From Marinirhabdus gelatinilytica (GTDB lineage Bacteria; Bacteroidota; Bacteroidia; Flavobacteriales; Flavobacteriaceae), in NCBI RefSeq assembly GCF_003353425.1, contig NZ_QRAO01000002.1, positions 108,454-172,453 on the forward strand: DNA of 64,000 nucleotides, in the 5' to 3' direction. Below are positions 52,028-60,351 of this stretch, piece by piece. The number at the start of each line of letters is the position of its first letter. Position 1 is the first letter of the stretch. The position numbers and the translations under genes are program-made. Below the pieces are notes generated by a model, which saw only the letters and a program-made list of their open reading frames with translations, was not told where the DNA came from and made no database searches.

Positions 52028-53527
52028 TTATTTAGTTGGTATTAATATAGTTACATTGGTGCCAGCGGGTTTGTCGTCTTTGTAAATATCTGTAAATTTT
52101 AGGCTGTAGTTTCCTTCATAATCATTGCTAAAATGTATTAAGCGCTCTTCAGAAAGTTTAATACCGAAGGAAGTTCTTTTGTGTAGTTTCTTCTCCTTTA
52201 GCTTTCTGGCCTTTACCCTTCCAATACCATTGTCTATAATTTCTATTCGTAACTGTAAATCGTTTTCTTTTGAAATATGGATGCTTAGTTTTTTGTCATC
52301 TTCTTTTAGGGAGAGTCCATGCCATATAGCATTTTCAATAAACGGTTGGGTTATTAATGACGGTATTTTTATGGTATTTAGATTTAAGGATGTGTCTACA
52401 TTCAGTTTAAGGTCTATGGCATTGTTAAAACGTATGTTTTCAATTTTTACATAGAGTTTCATTGTTTCCAATTCTTCCAATAGTGAAATTTCCCGAGAGG
52501 CTGTTGAGGCCAGAATTTTCCGGATTAATTTTGAAAATTTATTAAGGTAAAAAACCGCATTTTCTTTTTCGCTGTCTATAATGTACCTTTTAATGGAATT
52601 AAGGGAATTAAATATAAAATGAGGGTTCATTTGGCTTCGCAGGGAGGATAACTTTAATTCGGCCAATTCTTTTTCGTACTTGGTTTTCAGGTTTTTGATT
52701 TTTGCTTCTTCTGCCTTTTTGCTCAGTGTTTCTAGATCTGTTTCAAGCTGCAGTTGAATTTCATTACGCAATTCTTCATTTTGCTTTAACTGAACTATAA
52801 GTTCTTTGTCCGCTCTGTTCTTTTCTTGCAAAATAACGCGCTGTTTATGGCCAAGCCCCAACGAGAAAAGCATGTTCTCGAGTACGACACCTATATAGAA
52901 TATAAAAACAAACAACATGCTCTCGTTGCTAGAGAAGAAATGAAATCTGGATTCTATTAGTGCCAATATGGAAAAAAATAAAAAAGTAGCAGAACCTATA
53001 ACAATGTAGTATTTCAAAAATCCTTCTGCTTTTAGTAAAGGAATGTAACAAACCAAAGCAAATAGCGTAAGTACAAAAGACATAAAATAGTAGGTGGCAT
53101 CATACACCTGCTCGCTATTTCCAAATTGTGCAGTTATCTCTATGCCAATATTTAAACTGAATAGAACAATGACACCCCAAAATACAAAACGGCTCCATTT
53201 TTTTGAATACGACTTCAGGTTTACAAAGGAGAAAGCAAAAATAAAGTAGACGGTGTTGTATGCCCATTCAATATTAATGCTGAAATAACTTATGAAATTC
53301 ACGTAAGGCGTGAATAAAGAATAGTCGTGCAAAAAAGTGTTTTCGGGAATTACACTGTTCCTCAAAAATAGTAGAAAGGTATAACAGCTATAATACAGGT
53401 AGCTTTTGTCTTTATGTTGAAAAAAGAGCAAAAAATGATAAATGGATAAAACCAATAATCCACCAATGATAAAGGTGCCTATCCCGTTTTGTTGGTGATG
53501 CTCTAATATATGTAGTACAGTATCTAT
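52028..53527 (-). CDS. LytS-type 7TM sensor histidine kinase, non-canonical start likely
   Basis: Open frame of 475 aa from a TTG at 53455, but that start lies in the middle of the first membrane helix. The frame stays open upstream and 24 more codons read IDTVLHILEHHQQNGIGTFI and so on, completing a 21-residue TM helix. The only initiation-like codon there is ATA (53527-53525), 11 bp after the stop of the response regulator. About seven TM helices (7TMR-DISM type) are followed by a coiled coil (about 230-300), the H-box SQMNPHFIFNSLNSIKRYI of the PF06580 group, and the ATPase motif IDNGIGRVKARKLK. It should phosphorylate the adjacent LytTR regulator. Confidence 0.85.
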   Translation of the reverse strand: MDTVLHILEHHQQNGIGTFIIGGLLVLSIYHFLLFFQHKDKSYLYYSCYTFLLFLRNSVIPENTFLHDYSLFTPYVNFISYFSINIEWAYNTVYFIFAFSFVNLKSYSKKWSRFVFWGVIVLFSLNIGIEITAQFGNSEQVYDATYYFMSFVLTLFALVCYIPLLKAEGFLKYYIVIGSATFLFFSILALIESRFHFFSSNESMLFVFIFYIGVVLENMLFSLGLGHKQRVILQEKNRADKELIVQLKQNEELRNEIQLQLETDLETLSKKAEEAKIKNLKTKYEKELAELKLSSLRSQMNPHFIFNSLNSIKRYIIDSEKENAVFYLNKFSKLIRKILASTASREISLLEELETMKLYVKIENIRFNNAIDLKLNVDTSLNLNTIKIPSLITQPFIENAIWHGLSLKEDDKKLSIHISKENDLQLRIEIIDNGIGRVKARKLKEKKLHKRTSFGIKLSEERLIHFSNDYEGNYSLKFTDIYKDDKPAGTNVTILIPTK

Positions 53528-53538
53528 TACGGTAGTTT

Positions 53539-54285
53539 TTATATAGGATTGCCTAAAAACGCTAATAAAGAAGCTTTTTTAGATCGGGAAACCGGTATGT
53601 TTGTTCCATCTTTTAATAGTAAGTACGGACCATCTGTTTTTACAAATTCTTTAATATAGTGGACGTTTACCAAATACGAATTGTGTACCCTAAAAAAAGA
53701 CTGATTTACAACACTTTCCAGTTCTTTGAGCTTTTTTGATACCATTTCCTTTTTGGCTTCCTTGAAATAAATTTCGGAGTAGTTGCCATTTGCTTTACAA
53801 TATATAATGTCTTCCATGGCAACATAAATAGTCTTTCCAATGAGTGACAAGGCCAGTCTTCCCGGTTGTTTACTTGGGGCATAAGATGCTATCAAGGACT
53901 TAATCTCATCGCCAAGAGCATTACGGTTTTTATTATCACGAATACGTTGTACGGTCACTATTAAATCTTCAGAATCTATAGGTTTCAATAAATAGTCGAT
54001 GGCGTGTTCTTTAAATGCCTGGATGGCGTGATTTTCATAAGCCGTGGTAATAATCAAATCGAAATTTCTAAAGTTTAGGTTGTTCAATAACTGGAACCCA
54101 TCCATTTCCGGCATCTCAATATCCAGGAATACACAATCCGGTTGCAAGTAGTTTATAGCTGAAATGGCATCTACAGGATTTGTAAATGTATCGCAAACCG
54201 TAATGTCATTACAAAAATTCTCAATCTCCCATTTTAAATTCTTAATGGCATTTATCTCATCATCAACTATTATGGCCTTAATCAT
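53539..54285 (-). CDS. LytTR-family response regulator
   Basis: 248 aa. The receiver domain (1-120) has IIVDDE (D8, D9), phospho-acceptor D55 in FLDIEMPEMDG, ITTAYENHAI and a Lys in YLLKPI. The LytTR DNA-binding domain (about 145-245) has ALSLIGKTIYVAMEDIIYCK, FFRVHNSYLVNVHYIKEF and IPVSRSKKASLLAFLG. It lies upstream of its kinase on the same strand, the reverse of the usual order. LytTR proteins bind direct repeats of about 9 bp spaced by 12-13 bp, and such a repeat lies in the divergent intergenic region at 54762-54791. Confidence 0.94.
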   Translation of the reverse strand: MIKAIIVDDEINAIKNLKWEIENFCNDITVCDTFTNPVDAISAINYLQPDCVFLDIEMPEMDGFQLLNNLNFRNFDLIITTAYENHAIQAFKEHAIDYLLKPIDSEDLIVTVQRIRDNKNRNALGDEIKSLIASYAPSKQPGRLALSLIGKTIYVAMEDIIYCKANGNYSEIYFKEAKKEMVSKKLKELESVVNQSFFRVHNSYLVNVHYIKEFVKTDGPYLLLKDGTNIPVSRSKKASLLAFLGNPI

Positions 54286-54304
54286 CTTGTGTCTATTTCA
54301 TTAC

Positions 54305-54312
54305 CAAATATA
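54305..54312 (-). promoter_or_regulatory. -7 promoter box TATATTTG of the LytTR operon
   Basis: Perfect TAnnTTTG match on the minus strand, 19 bp before the regulator start. Confidence 0.6.
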
Positions 54313-54868
54313 AGTAGTTAATCCATAGCATGTGTTCAAATAACCTAGATGGTAGCATCTGCCAAATACATGGTATGAAATTACGTATGAATTGCAAAAA
54401 GAGCTTCATCCTCAAGAATATTCCATGCATACTACAATATAAACAACTTGTAAATCTCTTTCGGTTGGCTATATATCCAGCACTCTTAATACAGTATTGG
54501 GGTGTTATATTTCGATGCCGAAAAAAGGAATGAAATTGAAATTACTAAATGATGGGCTTCCCTGAAATAATTGGAGATCCAATTGGTATACAGGGTACAG
54601 GTATCGTGGTACTAACCAATAGGGATGCTCAAAACATCCGTTGTGACATTGCTAACACCATATGAGGGAATATGGATGGTAATTCAACTATTTCAATACG
54701 TATACAATGAAAATAAAAAACAATAGTACCAAAAGACCTGATACCATTGGTCTTGTAGCCTTGTTACATAGTTGCAATAAAATGTTACATATCTAATATC
54801 GATGATTGTAACCGTAACGTAATTTTAAACTGTTCATAAAAAAAAACGAATCATACGTAACTAAAAAG
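54313..54868. other. Long intergenic region between LytTR operon and DUF4412 gene
   Basis: About 556 bp with no convincing gene. Small frames at 54330-54533 and 54549-54665 show no family features and were rejected. It holds the direct repeat described separately and scattered GTAAC motifs near 54805-54865. Confidence 0.6.
54762..54791. promoter_or_regulatory. Direct repeat TGTTACATA, LytTR-like spacing
   Basis: TGTTACATA occurs at 54762-54770 and 54783-54791, a perfect 9-bp direct repeat with 12 bp between copies (21 bp start to start, two helical turns). This is the known architecture of LytTR binding sites. It lies 78 bp before the DUF4412 gene and in the region divergent from the LytTR operon. 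The bases are not an exact match to the published degenerate LytTR consensus. Confidence 0.4.
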
Positions 54869-55738
54869 ATGAATATGAAATTTTTAAAAACCTTATGTAC
54901 TATACTATTTATTAGTAGTGTTTCAGTAAATGCCAACGCACAATTCTTTAAAAAACTAAAGAAAAAAGCCGAAAACGCTGTAGAGCGTACCGTCCTCAAC
55001 AAAACAGACAGGGAAGTTTCCAAAGAAACCGACAAGACCATAGACGGTGTTATTAAAGGGGATAAGAAAAAAGAAAAGGAGGAGCCTACGGACGAAGAAA
55101 AAGAGGCAGCTGAAAAAAACGCCATGAATATTTTTGGAGGAAGTCTGGAAGGAATACCAGATTCGTACGAGTTTCAATACATCATGGACATGAAATTGAC
55201 CACGCATAAAGATAAAATGGACATGAGATATTTCATACAACCCGATGCCTCGTATTTCGGCAATGCCATTGTAGATAAAAGAGCCAATAGCATTATTGTA
55301 TACGATATGGAAAACCAAGCCATGATCACGTTTATGGACAATGGAAGCCAAAAAATGGCTATGAAAACCCGTATGCCCTTTGATGAGGCAGCCCAAAAAG
55401 AAATGGCCAAAAATGACACCAATCAAGAAGACGTAAATATTACGCCTTTACCCAGTAAAACAATATTGGGATACCACTGTAAGGGATACCAAATTGAACA
55501 GGAAGACGGAGTGAGTAAATTTTACATCACCAATGAGGCTCCCGTAAGTTTTGTGGGCGTTTTTTCCAGTATCCAGCAAATGCCCAAATCGGGTTATAAT
55601 GCTACCGTTCCTTTTGATGAAAACTCTATGGTCATGGAAATGGAATTCATTTCCAATAATAGAAAGCGTGATAATGTACATATAATCTGTACCAATCTGG
55701 CAGAAAAGAAATTCGCTATCAATAAAGCAGATTATTAA
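54869..55738 (+). CDS. DUF4412 secreted protein
   Basis: 289 aa with signal peptide (LKTLCTILFISSVSVNANAQ). A basic/acidic helical linker follows (FFKKLKKKAENAVERTVLNK up to about residue 90). About 95-285 is the DUF4412 domain: YEFQYIMDMKLTTHKDKMDM, IIVYDMENQAMITFMD and TILGYHCKGYQIEQEDGVSK. It is a periplasmic or surface protein of unknown function. It opens the lipoprotein-rich accessory cluster and is the nearest candidate target of the LytTR-like repeat. Confidence 0.85.
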   Translation: MNMKFLKTLCTILFISSVSVNANAQFFKKLKKKAENAVERTVLNKTDREVSKETDKTIDGVIKGDKKKEKEEPTDEEKEAAEKNAMNIFGGSLEGIPDSYEFQYIMDMKLTTHKDKMDMRYFIQPDASYFGNAIVDKRANSIIVYDMENQAMITFMDNGSQKMAMKTRMPFDEAAQKEMAKNDTNQEDVNITPLPSKTILGYHCKGYQIEQEDGVSKFYITNEAPVSFVGVFSSIQQMPKSGYNATVPFDENSMVMEMEFISNNRKRDNVHIICTNLAEKKFAINKADY

Positions 55739-55768
55739 TAGAGGGGGGCATTATCCATTAAATCTTGA

Positions 55769-56437
55769 ATGATGAAAACAATAGTTCTAATAGCCGCTTT
55801 TGTATGGTTTGCAGTGCCCCATATACTTTATTCCCAAATAGGAGGAAGCGTATTTGAAGTAACCAGAAAAGCACAGAAGAAAGCGAAGGGCGAAGCCGAT
55901 GACGAAGCAGAAGAAGCCCAAGAGGCGGAGGATATGAAGAATTTTGAAGAAGGATTGGAAAACTTTTCAAAAGAGCTGGGAGATTTGGGAGAGAGACCGG
56001 TGGAGGTAAACTGTATGGCACTTCTGTCTTTTCACGCGCATAGTTTAACCAAGCAACAAGAATTAATTGAGTCGCCAGTAGCCTCTTGCCACAAAAGCAA
56101 AGAATTGCTCGAAGCGCAAGCATTGATGTTATTATCTGCGGGTACTCAAATTTATTGTCCAGAGGAATTATATGCTGATAAATTATACTATGGACGAATG
56201 ATTTTAACAATATATTTCTCTGTTTTTATTGAGAAAGATGACCATTATGAACTTATTAAAAAAGCCTTCAAAAGATTAAAGGAGGCGTCTTTAAAATTTG
56301 GAAACCCCCATTCTGAAATTTTAAGGTTTTACGATTATATCCAAAAAGAAATACTTAGAAGAAAAGAGAACGGAGAAAATTTAGAGGATTTCGACGCTAT
56401 CTTAAAAGATGCGATGGGGGTTGAAGAAACAGCTTAA
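55769..56437 (+). CDS. Secreted helical protein of unknown function
   Basis: 222 aa with signal peptide (VLIAAFVWFAVPHILYSQ). An Ala/Glu/Lys-rich coiled coil follows (about 25-75: RKAQKKAKGEADDEAEEAQE), then a helical domain with two Cys (VEVNCMALLSFHAHSL, VASCHKSKELLEAQAL) and a third Cys in TQIYCPEELY. I recognise no family. Like the DUF4412 gene it starts with a short basic helix after the signal, which may reflect a shared export or anchoring feature. 30 bp separates the two genes, so cotranscription is likely. Confidence 0.7.
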   Translation: MMKTIVLIAAFVWFAVPHILYSQIGGSVFEVTRKAQKKAKGEADDEAEEAQEAEDMKNFEEGLENFSKELGDLGERPVEVNCMALLSFHAHSLTKQQELIESPVASCHKSKELLEAQALMLLSAGTQIYCPEELYADKLYYGRMILTIYFSVFIEKDDHYELIKKAFKRLKEASLKFGNPHSEILRFYDYIQKEILRRKENGENLEDFDAILKDAMGVEETA

Positions 56438-56641
56438 GATTGGGAGGTTCAAAAAGAATATGTCTATTTGGAATTGATTAACTATATCACATATTTTCAT
56501 TCGCCCGGATTTATAATAAAACGATCGGACCAAATAAGTTCTCTTCGCGAGAGCTTGCCCTGCAAATAATTTTAAAATTCAAATACTATATGATGACACC
56601 ATTTTTAAAAACAATTTATTAATTACTTAAATCTATTTGAT

Positions 56642-56791
56642 ATGAAAACTAAATTCTTATTTATCCTATTATTGCTTATCTCGATTGGTTTTACGAGTTG
56701 TGAGGAAGAAGATGCGAAAGAGAGTTGTGAAGATCTTGGATGTCAGTGGTACCAGCCACTTGATGAGGATGAATTTATCTGTAGTTGTTAA
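56642..56791 (+). CDS. 49-aa lipoprotein with Cys-rich mature part
   Basis: Translated by eye from ATG 56642 to TAA 56789-56791. The signal peptide MKTKFLFILLLLISIGFTSC has a clear lipobox, and the mature part is only 30 residues with four more Cys (ESCEDLGCQWYQ and a C-terminal ICSC). The pattern suggests a small disulfide-knotted lipid-anchored peptide. Function unknown. It is below the usual gene-calling size. Confidence 0.65.
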   Translation: MKTKFLFILLLLISIGFTSCEEEDAKESCEDLGCQWYQPLDEDEFICSC

Positions 56792-56844
56792 TTGAAACGT
56801 TAACTTTTAAACAGTGAAGAGCTAGCGCTATTGTATTTATGTAA

Positions 56845-57111
56845 CATGAGTACGTATATGATAAAGCATTAGGTGCAAGGCAAGACACTTGGCCTATGCT
56901 TTATCCATATAACACTATTAGAGATGTGGCTTGTACTTTTTATGTAGATATTAATATTGATGCTACAGGTGACTTTGATTTACAACGGTACTATAGGTAT
57001 AAAGGAACATATTAGTCGCTTCAAGACATAAGTAGTCTAATAAAGAATAGTAACCCCATATGGCAACCAAAAGTGATGGAAATAGACCAAAAACACAAAG
57101 AATTACCCTAA
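56845..57111 (+). pseudogene. Gene remnant with in-frame amber stop and no start
   Basis: One frame reads 56 codons of protein-like sequence (EYVYDKALGARQDTWPML, then YPYNTIRDVACTFYVDINID), hits TAG at 57013-57015, and continues in the same frame for 31 codons (SLQDISSLIKNSNPIWQPK, VMEIDQKHKELP) to TAA at 57109-57111. No start codon precedes it; a TAA lies at 56842-56844. The composition is that of a real secreted-protein C-terminus. I do not recognise the family. Confidence 0.6.
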
Positions 57112-57131
57112 AACAAATACCCTAAAACAAA
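57104..57131. repeat. 14-bp perfect tandem duplication TACCCTAAAACAAA
   Basis: Two adjacent copies (57104-57117 and 57118-57131) span the end of the gene remnant and reach 3 bp before the ATG of the next gene. It looks like a recent slippage event that changed the leader length of that gene. Confidence 0.85.
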
Positions 57132-57134
57132 TTT

Positions 57135-57743
57135 ATGAACTATTTAAAATACATACCAGCTATCCTCTTTTTAATAATGACGTTGTCCTCCTGCGGAAAC
57201 GAGTCCAATAAAGTAGCAACAGAAATTGAGAATGCTACCCAAACCATAAAGAACTCAAAAAAAGTAGCCGAGAGTGCTTCAGGTATGCAAGAGAATATTC
57301 AACTACTGCGTAAAATGGAACACCTTACCAAGGAACAATGGGAAGCCTGGTTGCCAGAAACTGTACTGGGTATGCCATCAACAACACCACAGTTTAATTT
57401 TTTACCAGGACTGGGTTCCTGTGCTGCAAATTATAAGGTAGGTAATAAAAGAATTCGGGTCATGGTCATTGACGGAGCAGGCGAAAAGGGAGCAGGTGGC
57501 GTAGGACCGTACCGTATGTCCAGTAAAATGGATTATGATACTGAAGATAAATGGGGGTATACTAAAAGCAGGATGATTAACGGGATAAAAGTAAAAGAGA
57601 GTTATAATAAAACAGGAGATTCATATAGCCTCTCTATGTTTTATAACGAACGCTTTGCTGTAGATGTTGAAACCCACGAGATAGAACAAAGTGAATTGGA
57701 TCAAATTGTTAAAGGTTTGAATTTAAACAAGTTGAGTAACTAA
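57135..57743 (+). CDS. Lipoprotein of unknown function
   Basis: 202 aa. The signal peptide ends at MTLSSC (lipobox). About 25-65 is a coiled coil (TEIENATQTIKNSKKVAESA), then a compact domain with LTKEQWEAWLPETVLGMPST, VGNKRIRVMVIDGAGEKGAG and NERFAVDVETHEIEQSELDQ. I recognise no family. The last eight codons overlap the frame of the small lipoprotein that follows. Confidence 0.75.
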   Translation: MNYLKYIPAILFLIMTLSSCGNESNKVATEIENATQTIKNSKKVAESASGMQENIQLLRKMEHLTKEQWEAWLPETVLGMPSTTPQFNFLPGLGSCAANYKVGNKRIRVMVIDGAGEKGAGGVGPYRMSSKMDYDTEDKWGYTKSRMINGIKVKESYNKTGDSYSLSMFYNERFAVDVETHEIEQSELDQIVKGLNLNKLSN

Positions 57744-57930
57744 AATAGTTGCTTTACTTATAGTTTTTATCCTTTCGGTATCCTGCGGTGTCGAAGAGGT
57801 TAAAAATCTTGGAAAGTCCGATTGTGCTGCAAATTTCACCAACTTTTTAGATCAAGCAGAAGATGATTACGAAGAACTTATGACCCATCCAGAAAACCTT
57901 GAAAAATTAGTGCAATGCGTTGATTTATAA
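57736..57930 (+). CDS. 64-residue lipoprotein frame without a canonical start
   Basis: Translated by eye. After a TGA at 57733-57735 the frame reads TKIVALLIVFILSVSC, a textbook lipoprotein signal, then GVEEVKNLGKSDCAANFTN and a helical acidic tail ending at TAA 57928-57930. The codon where the start is expected is GTA (57736), and the next possibilities are ATA (57745) only. It is either a gene silenced by loss of its ATG or one using a rare start. Function unknown. Confidence 0.45.
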   Translation, partial: VTKIVALLIVFILSVSCGVEEVKNLGKSDCAANFTNFLDQAEDDYEELMTHPENLEKLVQCVDL

Positions 57931-57960
57931 GATTTTATAGAACTAAAAAAGAAAGATACA

Positions 57961-58832
57961 ATGAAACATTTCACGATAGTACTTTTCACTTTCATATTTT
58001 TTATGAGTTGTAATGATCCAACATCCACACAAACGGAACCAAAAGTTGAAGTTACCAATACAAAAGCGATAGCTGCTGATGCTACAAAAGAAGCAACAGG
58101 AGAAAGCTCTAAAGAAAATAGAAATAACACCCAATATAATCAAGACGATTGGTACTGGAAAAACACTCAAATGAGTAGAGATAATAGGTTTGAAAATTGG
58201 GAACAAGGCGTTGTGGACTTGGTGATGACCTACCGATATAAGAATAACGCTACTAGTCCAGAAACCATAAAAGTAGGTAGTATTGAAAGTGATGGAACTA
58301 TAAAGGTACACTTGCCAGAAACTATTCAAACAGAAACAAAAGTTAGCAATATTTCAAATTTGGTATTCTATGATATTCAGGACATGACTACATTGCGTTC
58401 TCATAATCCCGAAACGGGGTATTTCGGTAAGACTACGATGCAGGTAGTGAAGAACGGAGCGGTTATCGGGAATTTAACGTTGGGAAATTCGGTACGCGTT
58501 ACGTATAATCTTACCAACCAAAGCACCTTGACCATGGGTGATGAAGGATACCTGGTTTCTTGGGTATACGTAGATGGAGCTGCCAGTACGAAAGGCACCG
58601 AGGAAACAAAAACACAGTTCGTAGAGAAGGTACGAACACCATCGAAGCTGAAAATAAAGTTGTATATAACCTAGATTATAAACCAGGATGGAACCTTGTT
58701 AAAACAGAAGTGATAGGCAAATACGAGCTAGAACACGAACGCGGACTCAATGCATCGTGGTTTAAAGAGCATAAACATACAGTGATTCCAGAACTCCCAA
58801 GGGATGCTAATTATTTCTTTCGGAAATTGTAA
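57961..58832 (+). pseudogene. Lipoprotein gene with a frameshift near 58630
   Basis: The first frame gives 237 aa from ATG 57961: signal peptide ending at FFMSC (lipobox), a Thr/Ala/Glu-rich linker, then a beta-rich domain (NISNLVFYDIQDMTTLRSHN, NLTLGNSVRVTYNLTNQSTL) and ends at 58674 with a low-complexity tail. From about 58625 the -1 frame reads TNTIEAENKVVYNLDYKPGW, then VIGKYELEHERGLNASWFKE up to 58832, a natural C-terminus. A 1-nt deletion near 58628-58632 best explains this. Repaired length is about 290 aa. Family not recognised. Confidence 0.7.
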
Positions 58833-59978
58833 TTAATACGAAACATATTCCATAATCTCAAGCCCATACCCAATCATGCCAACGCGCTTGGTCTGCTCAC
58901 TGTTGGATAGTAATTTAATCTTGTGAATGCCCAAATCATGGAGTATTTGTGCGCCTATCCCAAAATCCTTACTATCCATGGCAATGGCAGGGGCCTTCAC
59001 AACTTCACCTTCTTTTTGAGACTCTTTCAACACTTTTAAACGGCTTAATAAGTTAAAGGATTGGCTTTGTTGATTGATAAAAACAATAGCGCCTTTACCT
59101 TCCGTAGAAATGGCGCTGAACATATCGTCCAGTTTTTTATCGGCATTGCTCGTTAGGGTGCCTAAAATATCATTGTTCACCAATGTAGAGTTTACACGTA
59201 CCATAACAGGTTCATTTTCTTTCCAGCTACCCTTTGTAAGGGCGATATGTACCTGGTCGTTGGTAGTTTGCTTGTACGCCCGCAACCTGTAAGCCCCAAA
59301 CTTGGTGTTAATGTTGAAATCTTCTTTCTTTTCAATCAAAGAATCGTGTTCCATTCTATACGCCACTAAGTCTTCAATGGAGACCAGTTTAAGGTCGAAA
59401 CGCTTAGCAACTTCAACCAAATGGGGAAGGCGGGCCATGGTACCATCCTCGTTCATAATCTCCACGATCACTCCTGCAGGTTGTAATCCGGCAAGGCGTG
59501 CAAAGTCTATGGCCGCTTCGGTATGCCCCGTTCTTCTCAAGACGCCACCGTCTTTTGCCTTTAATGGGAAGATATGTCCCGGTTTGCTCAAGTCGTGGGG
59601 TTGTGTCTTTGGATCAATGAGAGCCTTAACGGTTTTTGCCCTGTCTGAGGCTGAGATCCCAGTGGTTACACCCTGTCCCTTTAAATCTACCGAAATGGTG
59701 AAAGCGGTTTCCATAGGATCGGTATTATTGCCCGTCATCATCTCCAGTTGCAACTCTTTGCAGTGTGTTTCGGTAATAGGGGCGCATATCAGTCCACGGC
59801 CGTGTTTGGCCATAAAGTTGATGGTCTCTGGGGTAACCAATTCTGCTGCAGCCACAAAATCGCCTTCGTTTTCACGGTTCTCATCATCTACCACAATAAT
59901 TACCTTTCCATTGCGAATGTCTTCAATGGCTTCTTGTATGGTGTTCAGTTTTATTTGTATGCCGTTCTCGGTAGTCAT
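58833..59978 (-). CDS. ribB: 3,4-dihydroxy-2-butanone 4-phosphate synthase with degenerate GTP cyclohydrolase II domain (RibBX type)
   Basis: 381 aa. The N-terminal RibB domain (about 1-210) is intact: VIIVVDDENRENEGDFVAAA (metal Glu), FMAKHGRGLICAPIT, TTGISASDRAKTV, and GVLRRTGHTEAAIDFARLAG. The C-terminal domain (about 220-381) aligns with GTP cyclohydrolase II, but the zinc region that should read HSECLTGDxxxSxRCDC instead reads NSTLVNNDILGTLTSNAD, with all three Cys gone, and the catalytic loop (usually QEGRGIGL) reads QQSQSFNLL. So only the RibB reaction, ribulose-5-P to the four-carbon riboflavin unit, is expected. A separate RibA must exist elsewhere. Confidence 0.93.
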   Translation of the reverse strand: MTTENGIQIKLNTIQEAIEDIRNGKVIIVVDDENRENEGDFVAAAELVTPETINFMAKHGRGLICAPITETHCKELQLEMMTGNNTDPMETAFTISVDLKGQGVTTGISASDRAKTVKALIDPKTQPHDLSKPGHIFPLKAKDGGVLRRTGHTEAAIDFARLAGLQPAGVIVEIMNEDGTMARLPHLVEVAKRFDLKLVSIEDLVAYRMEHDSLIEKKEDFNINTKFGAYRLRAYKQTTNDQVHIALTKGSWKENEPVMVRVNSTLVNNDILGTLTSNADKKLDDMFSAISTEGKGAIVFINQQSQSFNLLSRLKVLKESQKEGEVVKAPAIAMDSKDFGIGAQILHDLGIHKIKLLSNSEQTKRVGMIGYGLEIMEYVSY

Positions 59979-59998
59979 TATAGCAGCTTTTTAAAGTG

Positions 59999-60006
59999 CA
60001 AAGATA
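59999..60006 (-). promoter_or_regulatory. -7 promoter box TATCTTTG of ribB
   Basis: Perfect TAnnTTTG match on the minus strand, 20 bp before the ATG at 59978. No FMN riboswitch fold was seen in the very short leader. Confidence 0.65.
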
Positions 60007-60108
60007 CGGAATTGTGTTGCTTCGATATAATTTAGTTCGTGTCCATACAACCACTCATTAATCTTAAATAGGTTAAATAATTAGGCGGTGTTGTAGAATA
60101 ATGTGGGA

Positions 60109-60351
60109 TTAATTATTCCAATCTAAATTTGGACTTCCCTTTTTCATCTTTTCAATGATTTCAAGGACTTGATACATTTGTAACCATAACATTCCGTTAA
60201 GATGGGTTTTGGGATCAATAGGATTAGTTTGATTTTCTTCTTCAATTAATCTCTTTATATCTTTTGAAACACTCTCTAACACTTCAAGTTTATCTTTCTT
60301 TATCAACCCTATTTTTTTTAAAAAATTCCTAAATCTAATTCTCATATTCAT
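60109..60351 (-). CDS. Small basic helical protein of unknown function
   Basis: 80 aa from ATG 60351 (a second ATG lies at 60345). RFRNFLKKIGLIKKDKLEVL is a basic amphipathic start, followed by a helix KDIKRLIEEENQ and HLNGMLWLQMYQVLEIIEKM. No family recognised. A perfect palindrome overlaps its first codon. It lies at the left edge of the AT-rich island. Confidence 0.6.
   Translation of the reverse strand: MNMRIRFRNFLKKIGLIKKDKLEVLESVSKDIKRLIEEENQTNPIDPKTHLNGMLWLQMYQVLEIIEKMKKGSPNLDWNN

Noticed and set aside
54330-54665. Two small plus-strand frames (54330-54533 and 54549-54665)
   Set aside because: No signal peptide, domain or promoter box; composition differs from neighbouring genes. Left as intergenic.
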